Shown here one piece after another: positions 34,080 through 45,228 of a stretch of DNA of 64,000 nt. Position numbers and translations under genes: made by a program. The stretch spans positions 44,298,487 through 44,362,486 of the forward strand of contig NC_079205.1 of NCBI RefSeq assembly GCF_026745355.1. The letters are read 5' to 3'. The DNA comes from Beta vulgaris subsp. vulgaris (lineage: Eukaryota; Streptophyta; Magnoliopsida; Caryophyllales; Amaranthaceae). Below the pieces are notes generated by a model. That model was given only the letters and a program-made list of their open reading frames with translations, searched no databases and was not told where the DNA came from. Position 1 is the first letter of the stretch. The number at the start of each line of letters is the position of its first letter.

Positions 34080-34429
34080 ACTCAATGCTATGTGTTGTAC
34101 CTTCTATAGGTTAAACCAAGGTTTAATCAATGGCATAAGCAATTTTTAGGATGGGAGGAGGGGATTAAGTTTGGCCCTGATAGAACCTTGAGAGGAAATA
34201 GGATTGGACGAATCTTTGCACAATACTATAAAATTCTATACCCTTTTTCATGTCAAGAAATTTTGCTAAATAAATATGAAATTTTCCAACTAACTTTTCT
34301 TTCCTCGTATCAAAAGTATCCAAGATATGTATGGTCGAAAAAAAAGGCATCAGAATTTGGCGCTTTAAGGAGGCCATAGATTTGTACATGGCACCCCTAC
34401 CAAAGGCGTCGAGAATTTTATGAGTGGTT

Positions 34430-35800
34430 TTTAGTGTGTCGTTAAGGCACCAAATTAAATATCGTTTTTCAAACTATATTTATACTCCTAACAAACAATC
34501 GCTAAGAATCTAGTAAAGGCAAGTCAAGGGTCGATCCACAGGAAAACACGATTTAATCAAAGTCTAACAAGTTTAAATTATCTAATTGAAGGGTAATTAG
34601 GGGTTTTGTAAAGTATGAGCTAAGTAAGATCAAATAAAACTAGCAAATGAAATGTAAGTGAAAGTATGAATAAGGAAAACATTAGGGTCAATGCTACTAG
34701 TATGGATCAAACCGGAAGAATGATTATTAATGCAATTACAGATTAAAAAGCGACAATTATGCAAGGTTATTTAGCTTTCCTCTAAAATACTCAAGTCATA
34801 TCTCGAATTGCCCTCATGATTAAACACTTAATCAATTAATTAAATCCTCTCTCGATCGAATGGTCTTTGGTTAATTAATTAAGATATCAAATAAGCATGG
34901 AAAACCCCTAATAGAAGAATTTCCTTAATTTTGCCATCAAATATCTTGACCTAGAAATTAAGTTGCTTCATCAGGATGAGAACCGAGTTCAACATTCGAC
35001 TAATAATGGTTGTAACCAAAATACAGAGCAAAGATATGGTCAATATCTATCCTGAGGCCTCAAAATATCAAGATCAATGTATAATTATTATTAGGTAACC
35101 ACAGTTACTTTAACAATCAAGTTAAGCCCTAATTCATACTTTCACCCAAACTCTAGATAAAAGACTGCTCACTGATCATGGAATCTAGGCATAAAAATCT
35201 AAAATTCCATAGTAAACTAGCGCAAAACATGAATAAAGGTTGATTAGTAGAATAACAATAAATAATTATAATCTATAAGTTGTAAGATTTATAATCATGG
35301 AAGAAGAAAGAATAACAAATAGAAGAATGGATAAAAACTGAAATTTTATAATGAAATTAATCAAAGGTACCTCGAAGATGTAGAAATCAACAATAATATT
35401 CAATCTAGAAATCTAAGGTCTAAGAGTTTTCAATGTTTTTTTTCTCTCTCTTAATTAGTATAACCCTAATAGTTATCGAATAAAACTAGAATAAAAACAT
35501 CTAAAAAAAGAAGTCTTAAGTATTGTTTTTGAGAACGACTCGAAGCCTTGCAAAAGTTCCGGAAAAATGATAGTTGCAGGCGCACCTAGCTTACTGCCTT
35601 TAGGATGTTTAGCTCAACTTAAAAGGCACATATCTCCTTCGTTTTAGATCCATATCAAGATTATGACCAATCGTTGAATATGTATCAAAATGAGCTTTCA
35701 CTTGAAACTTGAATTACATGCATTTCATTACTAGTTTGGAAGATATGTGCATTTGATGTTCTCCTTACGAGATTGTATTATGTTATGTGTTTCTTTGTGT
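34430..35800 (-). mobile_element. Ty3/gypsy LTR remnant, minus orientation
   Basis: Read on the minus strand, the low-coordinate end gives TGTGGATCGACCCTTGACTT and then TTTGGTGCCTTAACGACAC, resembling a gypsy LTR 3' end followed by a worn primer-binding site of the TGGYGCC type. Around 35620-35690 it has the 'ATATCTCCTTCGTTTTAGA' phrase that resembles the middle of the solo LTR at 26885-27010 in kind. The ends are not fixed and no duplication was found. Confidence 0.45.
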
Positions 35801-35954
35801 GTGGAACATGAGGAATGGTGTGAACACACTATTTTTCAACTTAGGCTCTATTTTCATTGCTTCCTTTGCTTACTCTTTAACATGTAATCGTCTTAGATGG
35901 TCCGACCTACGTGAATATAGCAAAACAAAGTGAAAGCAATTGTGCTAGAAAATC

Positions 35955-36038
35955 GAGTTAAGCAAACAATAAGGACCCCAAGTTTGCATTTTTTCACCCT
36001 TTGGGACCTATCCTTTTTTTATGCACCATTTGGGACCT
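35955..36038. repeat. MULE-2 terminal inverted repeat (left)
   Basis: About 84 bp, matching the inverse of 40772-40862 with few mismatches and different T-run lengths. The element end is set by the CTAGAAAATC duplication just outside. Confidence 0.95.
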
Positions 36039-36354
36039 GGGTTAGGAAATCCGGTGACTTAACCAGACTTTAACCACGCCGGAGGTATAATAATTAAAAA
36101 AAAAACAAAAGCATTAAATATTCAGTAAAATCCAAAAAAGTAAACGTTACTTCATTCAATGCATAAATACTTGGGTTCCATGGAACATGGAACAAATGGA
36201 CCAGTTTTCTTCATCCAAAAAAAGCAAAAACACCATGTCAATTCTTCCCAAAAACACTGTATAATCTATAACCCAAAAAAAAAAACGACAATTCAGTTTA
36301 GGAACTCCATTGCAGCATCTCTTAATTAGTATTGGCAGTCCTGCAGTGTAGAAG

Positions 36355-36660
36355 ATGAATCACAGTCAAGTATTATGCTACTGTGCTAAGGTTGCCAAAA
36401 AAAGGGTGTCAAAAACACTCAGAAATTCATTCATGAGGTTTTATATTTGTGGGAATTTTAGAACAAGACATGGGTGTGATTTCTTTGAATGGATAGACAG
36501 TCCTCACCATATTGAATTGAGCAACGAAATGGTGGCATATATGAGGAAGAGGATGCAGCTTGAGGATGAAGTGCAAGAACTGAAAAGAAAGATTAAGAAA
36601 ATGAGAGTGTTTATTGTAGTGTTAGGGTTGATAATTGCAGTGTTTGTTAAGAAAATGTGA
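36355..36660 (+). CDS. GRF zinc-finger, coiled-coil, tail-anchored small protein of MULE-2
   Basis: A 101-residue complete ORF. Residues 8-51 form a GRF-type zinc finger with C-x-C (CYC), then MRFYICG, then GCDFFEWID, so the four metal-binding Cys are present. Residues 58-85 form a charged heptad helix (MRKRMQLEDEVQELKRKIKK). Residues 85-98 are a short hydrophobic span (VFIVVLGLIIAVFV) followed by KKM, as in a tail-anchored membrane protein. It lies inside the TIRs and converges on the transposase, with stop codons about 220 bp apart. GRF fingers bind DNA or RNA in proteins such as NEIL3, TOP3A and APE2. Its role in transposition is unknown. The frame is uninterrupted, unlike the transposase, which suggests expression or recent selection. 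Confidence 0.8.
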   Translation: MNHSQVLCYCAKVAKKRVSKTLRNSFMRFYICGNFRTRHGCDFFEWIDSPHHIELSNEMVAYMRKRMQLEDEVQELKRKIKKMRVFIVVLGLIIAVFVKKM

Positions 36661-36878
36661 AGTAGAAATGTAGTGATTACCTTGTAAGCTTATCTTTTAA
36701 AATAACTGAGTTGGTCCTTTGTATAATGAACCAAATGTCCTTGCATTGCTTGACTGTGATTGAGTTATGTTTGATTCATTTGACTGTGATTGTGATTGAC
36801 TTAAATTAAACACCTCCCAAATGATAACTAATTAGTCTGTTGCAAATTTAAAAAAAATATTCTCTTGCAAAACAAAAA

Positions 36879-38700
36879 TTAACACAAGCATACAGTTCTT
36901 ACCCTTGCCTCTGTCTGGAATCCATTTGGGTATGTGTACATACCAACTCCCTGAGGTGGCCTAGGAATTGCATTTCCACCTTGCTTTTGTTTCTTCTGTT
37001 GAGTTGGTGGTTGAGGGGTTGCTGGTTCCTTAGGTGTGCCTTGACACTTTCTCTTATTGTGCCCTTGTTCCCCACAATTACTGCACCTATTAATCACTCC
37101 TTTCTTTGACAACTTTGTGCCACAACTAGTGACCTCTCCTAAGGATGGCTTTCTTTTAGTTGTGCGTCTGTTGTGAATTTTTTTTAGTGGTGGTGCAATG
37201 ATAGGTTGGTAGGGTGATGTAGGCCATTGTTGAGGTCCATTTAGTGGCTCTAGTGGGAATTGGTAAGCTTTGAGATAGGTTTCTTTAGAGAAATAATGGG
37301 ACACATAGTGTTAAGGCAGCTCATGTGCTTTCCATATTGCAGCAACTGCATGGTTGCATGGAACACCACTGAGTTGCCAAGCATAGCAACTGCAAGTTCT
37401 ATCTAACAAGCTCACAACATACCTTGTTTGTGTAGCTCCTTCTCTAACTCCATAAGAGAAGTGTCCATCCCAAAATGCAGACCAACCTCTTGCATCAACC
37501 TTAGATTTTTCCAGCCTTAATTGAATCCTAGGGCAGATTTCAACTTCCTTCTTTGAGATGAAGTCTCTCTTCTTGTGCAACCTCTCCACAAACCTTCTCT
37601 AATGTCTTCCAACATTGTTATTATAGGTTTGTGCCTTGAAGATAAGATGTATGCATTGAACACCTCATTCATGTTGTTATCAATGCTATCACACACTGAA
37701 GTTGTGGTCAAGAAGGCCTTGACCCATTTTTTTGTGTTCCTTTTCTTCAAATCTACTGCAGCAGCCTTTGATATATCACCAAAAAGCTCCATGTGTCTAT
37801 TGAAGTCAGATCTGTTGTACTTTTAGCAATCTTCCAAAACCCTCTTTTATATTCTAAGCCACCACCAAAGACTTGCCTGAAATTGCAGTAAGCATGTCTT
37901 GCACAGCACCTTGTGTCTGCTTTTGGCCATATTTGGGACACAACATTTAACAAACCTTTTTGTTGGTCAGACATGATTGTGTAACCATGACCATCACTTG
38001 TCCCTAAATCATCTGCCAAAAGCTGTAAAAACCATCCCCAACTGTCTGTGGACTCCACCTCAACACATGCCCAAGCAATTGGGAACATTTGGTTGTTCCC
38101 ATCCCTTCCAACAGCTACAAGTAATTGCCCACCAAATGGACCTTTCAAAAAACAACCATCAATACCAAAGAATGGTCTGCAACCAGCAATAAACCCTCTT
38201 TTAAGTGCATCAAAACACACATACAATCTTTCAAACACACCGTGGATCAGTTTAAACTTTATTGTGTTATTTCTGTTTGACTTTAGCAACTCTTGTGCAT
38301 ATCTATGTAGTAGACCATACTGCTCCTCATACTCACCTAGTATAAGTGCTTGTGCCTTTCTTCTGGCCTTAAGAGCAAGCCACAATGAAGCTTTAATTCC
38401 TCTTTCAGCCCACAATGTATCTACTATCTCCTGACATTTCATGTAAGGGTTAATTTTGAAATTCTGTTGGTAGGTTTTAGCAATCCAAGCTGCCCTAATT
38501 TTCTTCACAGTGGCTAATCTTCCACAATTGTGTGTGGGAACCAGGGTCTTAACAACTAGGTGTCCTTTTCCCCTTTCAAGTGAGCACCAAACATAAAAAG
38601 GACACTTCTGTGATTTGCACCTAGCCCCTACCTTCTTTGCATCATTTTTGCTAAAATATGTGTCTCTTCAAACAGTTAAACAATAGTTGGTTACTGCATC
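36879..38700 (-). pseudogene. MULE-2 transposase, catalytic, SWIM and zinc-knuckle part
   Basis: On the minus strand, in order: LGQQFENANEFRDAVTNY (about 38725), a stop, KVGARCKSQKCPFYVWC, PTHNCGR, then a long open frame (38508-37753). That frame holds GIDGCFLKGPFGGQLLVAVG with the first catalytic Asp, MFPIAWACVE, TIMSDQQKGLLNVV with the second, and CCARHAYCNF. A frame change near 37830 leads to HMELFGDISKAAAVDLKKR and SIDNNMNEVFNAYIL. Another near 37600 leads to the SWIM finger CSCYAWQLSGVPCNHA (intact C-x-C...C-x-H, about 37400-37350). One stop near 37309 precedes the C-terminal part with knuckle CSNCGEQGHNKRKC (about 37095-37054). This MuDR-type enzyme binds the TIRs and moves the element. 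Confidence 0.92.
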
Positions 38701-38719
38701 CCTAAACTCATTTGCATTC

Positions 38720-39591
38720 TCAAACTGTTGTCCCAAAAAGAAAGGGCTGCAGCAAACCAACTTTCTTAGTAGTTGGATGGTTGTTCTTCTTGTTTTTAGG
38801 GGAAGGGGGTGGTAGAAGAGAGCCACAATCACCCTCATCCTCTGAATTAGGAGGGTTATCTAAGTCAGATGACTCCCCTTCATAGTCAGAGCCATGGTCA
38901 TCACTTATAACCTTTCCTCTCAGCCACTCTGTCAAGTGACTTGTATGCCATTTCTTTCTTTTTTTTCAAATAAAATGATGTGCCTTGCGTCTATCACTTC
39001 ACCATCCTCATTGTCAGTTCCTTGATCATCATAGTCTATATCATTTGATTCAACAGACCCTAAGCTAAGTGATTGACTCATATTTGGATCATTTTCATCA
39101 ACATCTTTCAACACATGACAAGTTTCCACATAAGCATTCCAAACTACATCATTTTCATCCAAATCAATTAACTCTCTATTATGTTTGTCACTTTCATCAA
39201 CATTTATAACTTCAGTGGGAAGATCCTCATGCTCTGTGAAAAGATCAATCATCCTACACTTCTCTAATAAACTTAAGAACATGCCAAAAGTTGTACTATC
39301 ATAGTCCAAGAATCTAAGACCAAGCTTTAGTTCCTTAAATGGATCACAATAGTGTAACTTTATCACATTCTTATGTCCTAGAGAGTTGATCAGGGACCTA
39401 AGATAATTAACATCTAGATCAGATGGTAAATCATTTATAATCTTCACCTCACCCCCTTCATATACCAAATCTGGTTTATGCACCCATCTTCCACCATGGT
39501 GGACCACAATGCACATACTTATTTCCATGTTTTCAGTCCACAAACTACAAATTAACAAAACAGATGAACAAAATAAGTAATAATTTAACAC
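38720..39591 (-). pseudogene. MULE-2 transposase N-terminal part: PB1-like domain and acidic linker
   Basis: The 219-residue frame (39591-38932) holds CIVVHHGGRWVHKP and YEGGEVKIINDLP, the PB1-like start seen in many plant MULE transposases, then an acidic region (VIDARHIILFEKKERNG at the end). A one-base frame change near 38932 links it to the acidic, Ser/Pro-rich ORF 38935-38720 (SDYEGESSDLDN, LLPPPSPKNKKNN). It then leads into the DNA-binding part at about 38725. Inference: one original protein with 38700-36879. Confidence 0.8.
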
Positions 39592-39878
39592 AATATGAGA
39601 TTTCCAATGAAGTCATTCCATTCAAATAGAAGTTAGAATACATATCAATTCACTTAGTCTTGGAAATGGATTCTTACAATTACAAAAGGAATCCATTTCC
39701 ATCATTAAGTGCAACTTAAAATCTTCTGATATGAACATTACATACACTAAATCAGGGCTATCTATCACCAAAATACAACAAGAAGCCCTATACTACCAAC
39801 CCAAACCCCTGCTACAACAACCAAATTACCCAAAAAAATGCCAAAATGTACTACTTGCAAGCAGGGGACTTCAACCAA

Positions 39879-40166
39879 TCACTCATAATCTTCAGCAAAA
39901 AAATCAGCATCATACTCAGCCAACCAATCATACAAACAAGCAGAATTGTTGTGAATAATGTCCCAACATATCCAATTGTGAAAACGGTTAGTCCAAATTG
40001 CAGCCCTTTCAGGAATCCACCACTTCCAATTCCACATGTCCCTCCAATCCCTACATACAAGTGAGACTACCCCCTTGTCATGTCTGTTCAGCTTTGGGAA
40101 CACACGCATAGTCATTATCTCAGGCATGAACAACACTGGGTGGGAAGCTTCAGTTTCTTCAGCCAT
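39879..40166 (-). CDS. F-box-like small protein of MULE-2
   Basis: A complete 95-residue ORF starting MAEETEASHP, on the transposase strand and 290 bp upstream of the PB1-like frame, inside the TIRs. Residues 13-44 read FMPEIMTMRVFPKLNR, then HDKGVVSLVCRDWRDM, matching the F-box pattern (LPxE...IFxxL...DL..VSxVCxxWR). The rest is Trp-rich and ends with an acidic tail (ADFFAEDYE). F-box proteins normally link targets to the SCF ubiquitin ligase through Skp1. Whether this one does is unknown; the first residue is F-M-P rather than L-P. It could be a captured host fragment or an element gene. Confidence 0.65.
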   Translation of the reverse strand: MAEETEASHPVLFMPEIMTMRVFPKLNRHDKGVVSLVCRDWRDMWNWKWWIPERAAIWTNRFHNWICWDIIHNNSACLYDWLAEYDADFFAEDYE

Positions 40167-40771
40167 TTTATCCTTTAAAAAATAACATCTAAAGTTAAAT
40201 ATAAGGACTACATAAAAAGAAACCTAATACCCTCTGTTGTAGTTAGTTCATTTCATAACAAAAATCAAACAGACCCTAAGTCTTCATCATAATTTTTAGC
40301 AGATAAATATGCAAAACAAAATCAAACCACCACACAAAGTATAATCCGAACAAAAAAAAACAACAAACATGAACAAAAAAAAATTTGAATTTCCAAAATT
40401 ACAACATCCAAAACCCCTCCAACTGACCCAACAAAAACACTGAATTTAGCTAAAAAAGACAAAAATAAGAGAGTTTAGATGATTACCACAAAGATATAAG
40501 CAATTTTAAGCACAAATTTTTGCAGATGAAGCTTCTTCTTCTAAGCCCTTCTTTTCGCCTTTGAGAGAAATGAAAGAGTTTTCTATAACAGGGGAGTGTA
40601 GTGGAAGATGGAATGGCGCCAAGTACAGGTATCCCCTTTTCTTTAGCTTTTTTTTCTCTCTCAACTAACATCATTTTTTTGGGAAAAACAACAAATGATA
40701 ACTTTTTGGGGTTTTAATTGTCAACTGGCCCCACAAGTTAACCAAGGTTAACATTTATGCTCATAATCCCG

Positions 40772-40862
40772 TTTTGGGTCCCAAACGGTGTAAAAAAAAA
40801 AAAGGACAGGTCCCAAACGGTGAAAAATTGCAAACATGGGGTCCTTATTGTTTGCTTAACTC
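40772..40862. repeat. MULE-2 terminal inverted repeat (right)
   Basis: The inverse of the left TIR, ending CTTAACTC at 40862 followed by the target duplication CTAGAAAATC. It contains an A(12) run at 40792-40803 where the left copy has fewer. Confidence 0.95.
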
Positions 40863-40872
40863 CTAGAAAATC

Positions 40873-41780
40873 AGTAAAAAAAAAAAAAGACTAAGAATCA
40901 AGCAAAAGGTCACTATGATCAAGTGAATGAAATAGAAGGAGGAAGGGGAGGAGAAAGAGGGATGAAAGGAGAGAAAGAGGATCAAAATGAGTCAAAAGGA
41001 GTCCATTAAATACGCTAGAATTGCACTTATCATAATTCCTGACTCAATTGACTCGCCGCTTGTTGATAGCGTTAGGAGCAAATGTCTCTATTATTTTTGG
41101 CTTCAAAAAATGGGCCAAAAAACGTCGAAAAGACACTCTTCTAGTAGTGTCAGTCCCACGAAAATTATGTGTAACCAAAAAGATTGTCACACATTATAGG
41201 ATGATTATTTCTATTCAAGGGTTATAAGAAAGAGGAAAAAAAAAGGGTAAGCTAGGAGAAAGTATTTGTCATGTCTTGTTCTATTTCTCTATTGGTTAAA
41301 TTATTTAAAAAAAAATTGTTGAGTGGAGTTGATAGAATAGAAACAATAATATTTGTTGGACCAAATACAATGAGTGTCAGATCAATTAATAATTTCATGT
41401 TATCTCATGGCGTACGAATCTTTTGAGGACGTCCCAAATACGAAAATGAGGGGAAAAAAAAATGGAACTGAGAGAGTATAATATATTGGATGGTTGTAAG
41501 TATTTTGACATTTCCATTTATGGGAAGTGTTGCGAGGCTTGTACATTTTTCGGATGAAATACAAAGTCTATTTCATTCCAATCTGAACCGAATTCGCTCT
41601 TTTTTTTATTTATAAAAATAAGATTTTCTAAATGGATTTGGATTGAAGAAATTGGTCGGATACAAGAAAAAAAACCTAAATTTTATAACAGCTAGTCTTG
41701 GTAAGATAGTCTGACGTTAAGGTTTAACGTCAGACGATTACTTAAGCATTGAAAATCTTGAAAAAATTGATTTTGTATCT
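40873..41780. other. Continuation of the MULE-2 target sequence, nothing further recognised
   Basis: Contiguous with 35954 before MULE-2 inserted. Its 70-residue plus-strand ORF (40987-41199) has no known motif. A CATTTCC/GAGAGAGTATA phrase near 41460-41480 resembles a decayed Stowaway end. Confidence 0.4.
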
Positions 41781-41781
41781 A

Positions 41782-42124
41782 CTCCCTCCGTTCCAAAATA
41801 TAGTTCCCATTTCTATTTTGGGTGTCCCAAAATATAGTTTCCATTTCCATATCTAGTTCCACATTTTCCCATAATTTGTCTAGAAAAACCATGTCCCATT
41901 ATTTATTTGATTCTTTAATAATGTTTTTTTCTTTGTTTATTCAACCAAAATGTTACAATCAATGCTCTTTCACCATTTATTCTCCATTCTCTCTCCTAAA
42001 ATCATCTTTTCTTATACATTATTTATTTAAATAAACAAAAATCTTTACTATCCCTCTTAGATTCTACTTGCATAAATTACCATGAAAAAAGAAAAATGAG
42101 ATCTATATTTTGGGATGAAGGGAG
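41782..42124. mobile_element. Stowaway MITE
   Basis: The TIR CTCCCTCCGTTCCAAAATAT at left is inverted at right (ATATTTTGGGATGAAGGGAG), with TA on both sides. 343 bp. Confidence 0.93.
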
Positions 42125-42139
42125 TATTAGTTAAGCGCT

Positions 42140-43160
42140 ACAATTAATTAGTCAAAACCTAAAATCATAATTATTAAGCCCAAATAAATTATAACTATTA
42201 ACTGGAAAACCATAATTATGAACTCTAAACCATAATATCAATCAGAATACCATAATTATTAACCCAAAACCATAGCACAAACCATAATTATTAACCCGAA
42301 AACAATAACTATTAACATAAAAACAATAACTATATCCAAAAACCATAAGTAATAACCAAAAATCATCACTATTAACCTAATATCATAAGTATTTTTACCG
42401 AAAATCATAAGCTTCAGTTGTCAAATCGGACCATAAAAAAGCCTATTAACATAGACGAATTAATCAAGTTAAGATTGTGTTTAAAATCATGAGAAGCAAT
42501 TATGGTTTTGCATTAATAGTTATGATTTTTAGTTTGATAATTATGGTATTGGATTAAAGTTATAACTTTCAAGTTATTAGTTATGGTTTTCAATCTAATG
42601 GTCATGATTATAGATCAATATATAGTTACGGTATTTTGGTTATGATTTTTCTTTTTAATAGTTATTTTTCTGGTTCATATTTATATTAGTTGGTTATTAG
42701 CTATAATTTTCTGGTTAATAGCCATTGTTTTTGGTAAATAGTTCAAATAGTTAGGTTAATACTTCCTTCGTTTCATTTTACTCGCTACACTTCTCAATTC
42801 ACAGACTCCTATGCAATTTTTGGAGAAGAGAGAGGTAGAGAGTAAAAAGATAAGGGACCCATGTGAGAGGAGAGAGATAGAGAGAGTTTATGCCCAAAAA
42901 TGAAGTGTAGCAAATAATGTGAAACTTCTCACAATGGAAAGTGTAGCGAGTATTATGAAACGGAGGAAGTATATACATGTTTTGGTTAATAGTACAGTTT
43001 AAGGTTCATGATTATGGTTTCGATGGATAGTTATTATTTTTAGGTTGATAATTATAGTTTTCGGGTTAATGAATATTGGTTTGAATTGATAGTTATGATT
43101 TGGGGTTAGTAATTATAGTTTATTTAATTTTAAATCTTTGGGTTGATAGTTATGATTTTG
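42140..43160. repeat. Large fold-back array of short repeats
   Basis: Positions 42140-42440 consist of irregular tandem copies of CCATAATTATTAACC-like units. Positions 42480-43160 consist of the inverse, GGTTAATAGTTATGG-like units, interrupted by the Stowaway at 42762-42969. Together they can form a long imperfect hairpin. I could not fix ends or a target duplication. Confidence 0.75.
42762..42969. mobile_element. Stowaway MITE inside the fold-back array
   Basis: The TIR CTTCCTTCGTTTCATTTTAC at left is inverted at right (GAAACGGAGGAAG), with TA duplication. 208 bp. Confidence 0.92.
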
Positions 43161-43597
43161 GCTCTGTTCGGCAACAACTTTTGGACTAACTTTTATTTTT
43201 TTGACTACGTCAAAACACAAATTAAGTGTTTGCCATAGGGGAGGTTGGGTTAAAAGTTATGGCCAGTCAATAATTACGATTTTTGCCTTTTTTTAATAAG
43301 TTAAAGCGCACAACTAATAGATGCAATAATAATTTTTTCTAAGCTTAACTAATTACACTGACGTTAAGTTTAATATCATACCGTCTTTTTAAAGTATTTG
43401 TAATTTTATAAATATAACTTTTTGGGTTGAACCATATCTTTAAAACCTCAAATAGAAATTAATTATCTTTACCATAAACCACATATCTTCTTAACATAAT
43501 TTTCTATTGCTATAGTTGTTGTATGTTGTGGTTGTATGGTATTAGTTTCGAATTTTGATTAAGTTTGAAGAAACTTTAATTTTCTTCAAAACTTATA

Positions 43598-43893
43598 CTC
43601 CCTCTGTCTTAAATAGAGTGTTCATTTTTCATTTATGTTTGTCCCAAATAAAATTTCAATTTCCTTATTTGGTATGGGTCCACCAATTAAAAACTATTAT
43701 TTTGCTTTTAACTTTTATAATATCACCCACTTTCCTATATGACTCACATTCTTTTTCCTTAATAAACAAGTCATAAAAAGTGTACCAACTTCTATAGTTA
43801 ATTATGATTTCATAGAATTAAAATCCTACACATGATTTATTTTTAATACTTATGCCCAAAAGAGTTGGACACTCTATTTAGAAACGAAGGGAG
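43598..43893. mobile_element. Stowaway MITE
   Basis: Left end CTCCCTCTGTCTTAAATAGA, right end ...TCTATTTAGAAACGAAGGGAG, TA on both sides. 296 bp. Confidence 0.92.
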
Positions 43894-44419
43894 TATTACT
43901 GTATTAGAATAATTATAAGCTTATAACTATTAAATATCTCAACAAAAATTATTGAAATAGGCGGTCTAATTTTAACAGAAAATTAGACAAACTTAATACT
44001 AAATTTTTCTAATAAGCCCATTTCATTTCTCTCTAACCTAATTAACACTATTTTAGGTATCCCTTCACTGCTCCTTTCTTTGTTCTTGATTCTCGAACTA
44101 CAACAGAGCATTTTAAAAAATAACTCGATAGTCTTACGAAACGGATTAAACTAACAACTAAATGGATTGAACTAGTCACTGAATGGGTTAAAGAAAATCA
44201 TTACTGAATCGATTAAACTGGTATCGAAATAGATTAGCTGGGTCCCTAAATAAATTAAACTAGTCACAATATTAAAAAAAAAAAGGTAACATGTTCTCTT
44301 CTTAATATTGGAATTGGGCCGTGCCTAATTTTAAATTTAAAGTTAGCAATCTTTTAGCAGACCAACTGATGATATCTCAAAGACTTTTGATATTGTTTTC
44401 TTTTGAAAATTTGAAGTAA

Positions 44420-45064
44420 GGCTATGTTTGGCAAAACTGATGACTGAAATCAAACTGAAACTGATAAGGTGGCTGAAATTGTTTAGGTAGCAGCTGAAAC
44501 TGTTAAGGTGCTGAAACTGATAAGCTAGCTGATTGCATAACCTGTTTGGTAATACTCCCTCCGTCCTCTATTAGTTTACCCCTTTCTTTTGCACAGAGTT
44601 TTAGGAAGAATAGTATTGTGGGGCATACAAAGAGAGAGAAAAGATTATTTATACTTAAAGTTGAATATATATGTGATGAAAATTTTGTAGTCCCATTCCA
44701 AAAACAGCAAAAAAAAAAAAAGGGGGTAAACTAATAAGGGACACCCTTAAAAGGAATAGGGGTAAACTAATAGAGGACCGAGGGAGTATTATTTATGACT
44801 GTCAGTGAAATATCTTTTTGGACTTAAAAACATAAAAAGAAAATGTCTTTTTTGGCTTAAAAAGATAAAAAGAAAATAATGATAATAAAAAAAATTCAGC
44901 ACCTGATCTCAGAAGTTATATTTTACTCCAACTCAATTTCAGTCAAACTTTGGACTTAAATTTTATTTAAGTTCCTCCACCAAACACCACTAATCATATA
45001 AGGTGACTTAAAATTGTAGCACCTTATCATTTAAGTCACCTAAAATGCTTTCCCAAACAGAGCC
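44420..45064. mobile_element. Tourist-like (PIF/Harbinger) MITE with a nested Stowaway
   Basis: The left end GGCTATGTTTGGCAAAACTG and the right end CCCAAACAGAGCC are inverted copies, with TAA duplication at 44417-44419 and 45065-45067. A 3-bp TAA duplication and a GG...CC TIR of this type fit Tourist. The Stowaway at 44555-44786 lies inside. Confidence 0.85.
44555..44786. mobile_element. Stowaway MITE nested in the Tourist-like element
   Basis: The TIR CTCCCTCCGTCCTCTATTAG is repeated inverted at the right (CTAATAGAGGACCGAGGGAG), with TA on both sides. 232 bp. Confidence 0.95.
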
Positions 45065-45228
45065 TAAAACTTTTATTTAAGGCTCGTGGCCTCGTGTTTG
45101 GGATTTTAAGGCGTGTTGATTTTACCTAAAAAGTTTTGTCGGTTGTGGGATGATAAATGATTAAAACTTTTTACAGAAGGACGACCGTAGTTACCATCAT
45201 TCTTGTCAATTTATCCCCCTTAGTTTTA

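Larger units (their letters stand above)
35955..40862 (-). mobile_element. MULE-2, complete Mutator-like element with TIRs and 10-bp target duplication
   Basis: The TIRs start GAGTTAAGCAAACAATAAGG and extend about 85 bp (35955-36038 and inverted at 40772-40862). Each holds two spaced copies of a CACCRTTTGGGACC word. The 10-bp duplication CTAGAAAATC is perfect at 35945-35954 and 40863-40872. Length 4908 bp. On the minus strand, in order, it holds an F-box-like ORF (40166-39879) and a transposase (39591-36879, with frameshifts). On the plus strand, at its other end, it holds a GRF zinc-finger ORF (36355-36660). Boundaries are certain; activity is not, because the transposase frame is broken. 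Confidence 0.97.

Noticed and set aside
34165..34389. Overlapping 63- and 74-residue ORFs on opposite strands
   Set aside because: No motif, no start context and no repeat evidence; probably chance.
43160..43262. GGCTCTGTTCGGCAACAAC as the left end of another Tourist element
   Set aside because: No inverted partner or 3-bp duplication found nearby.
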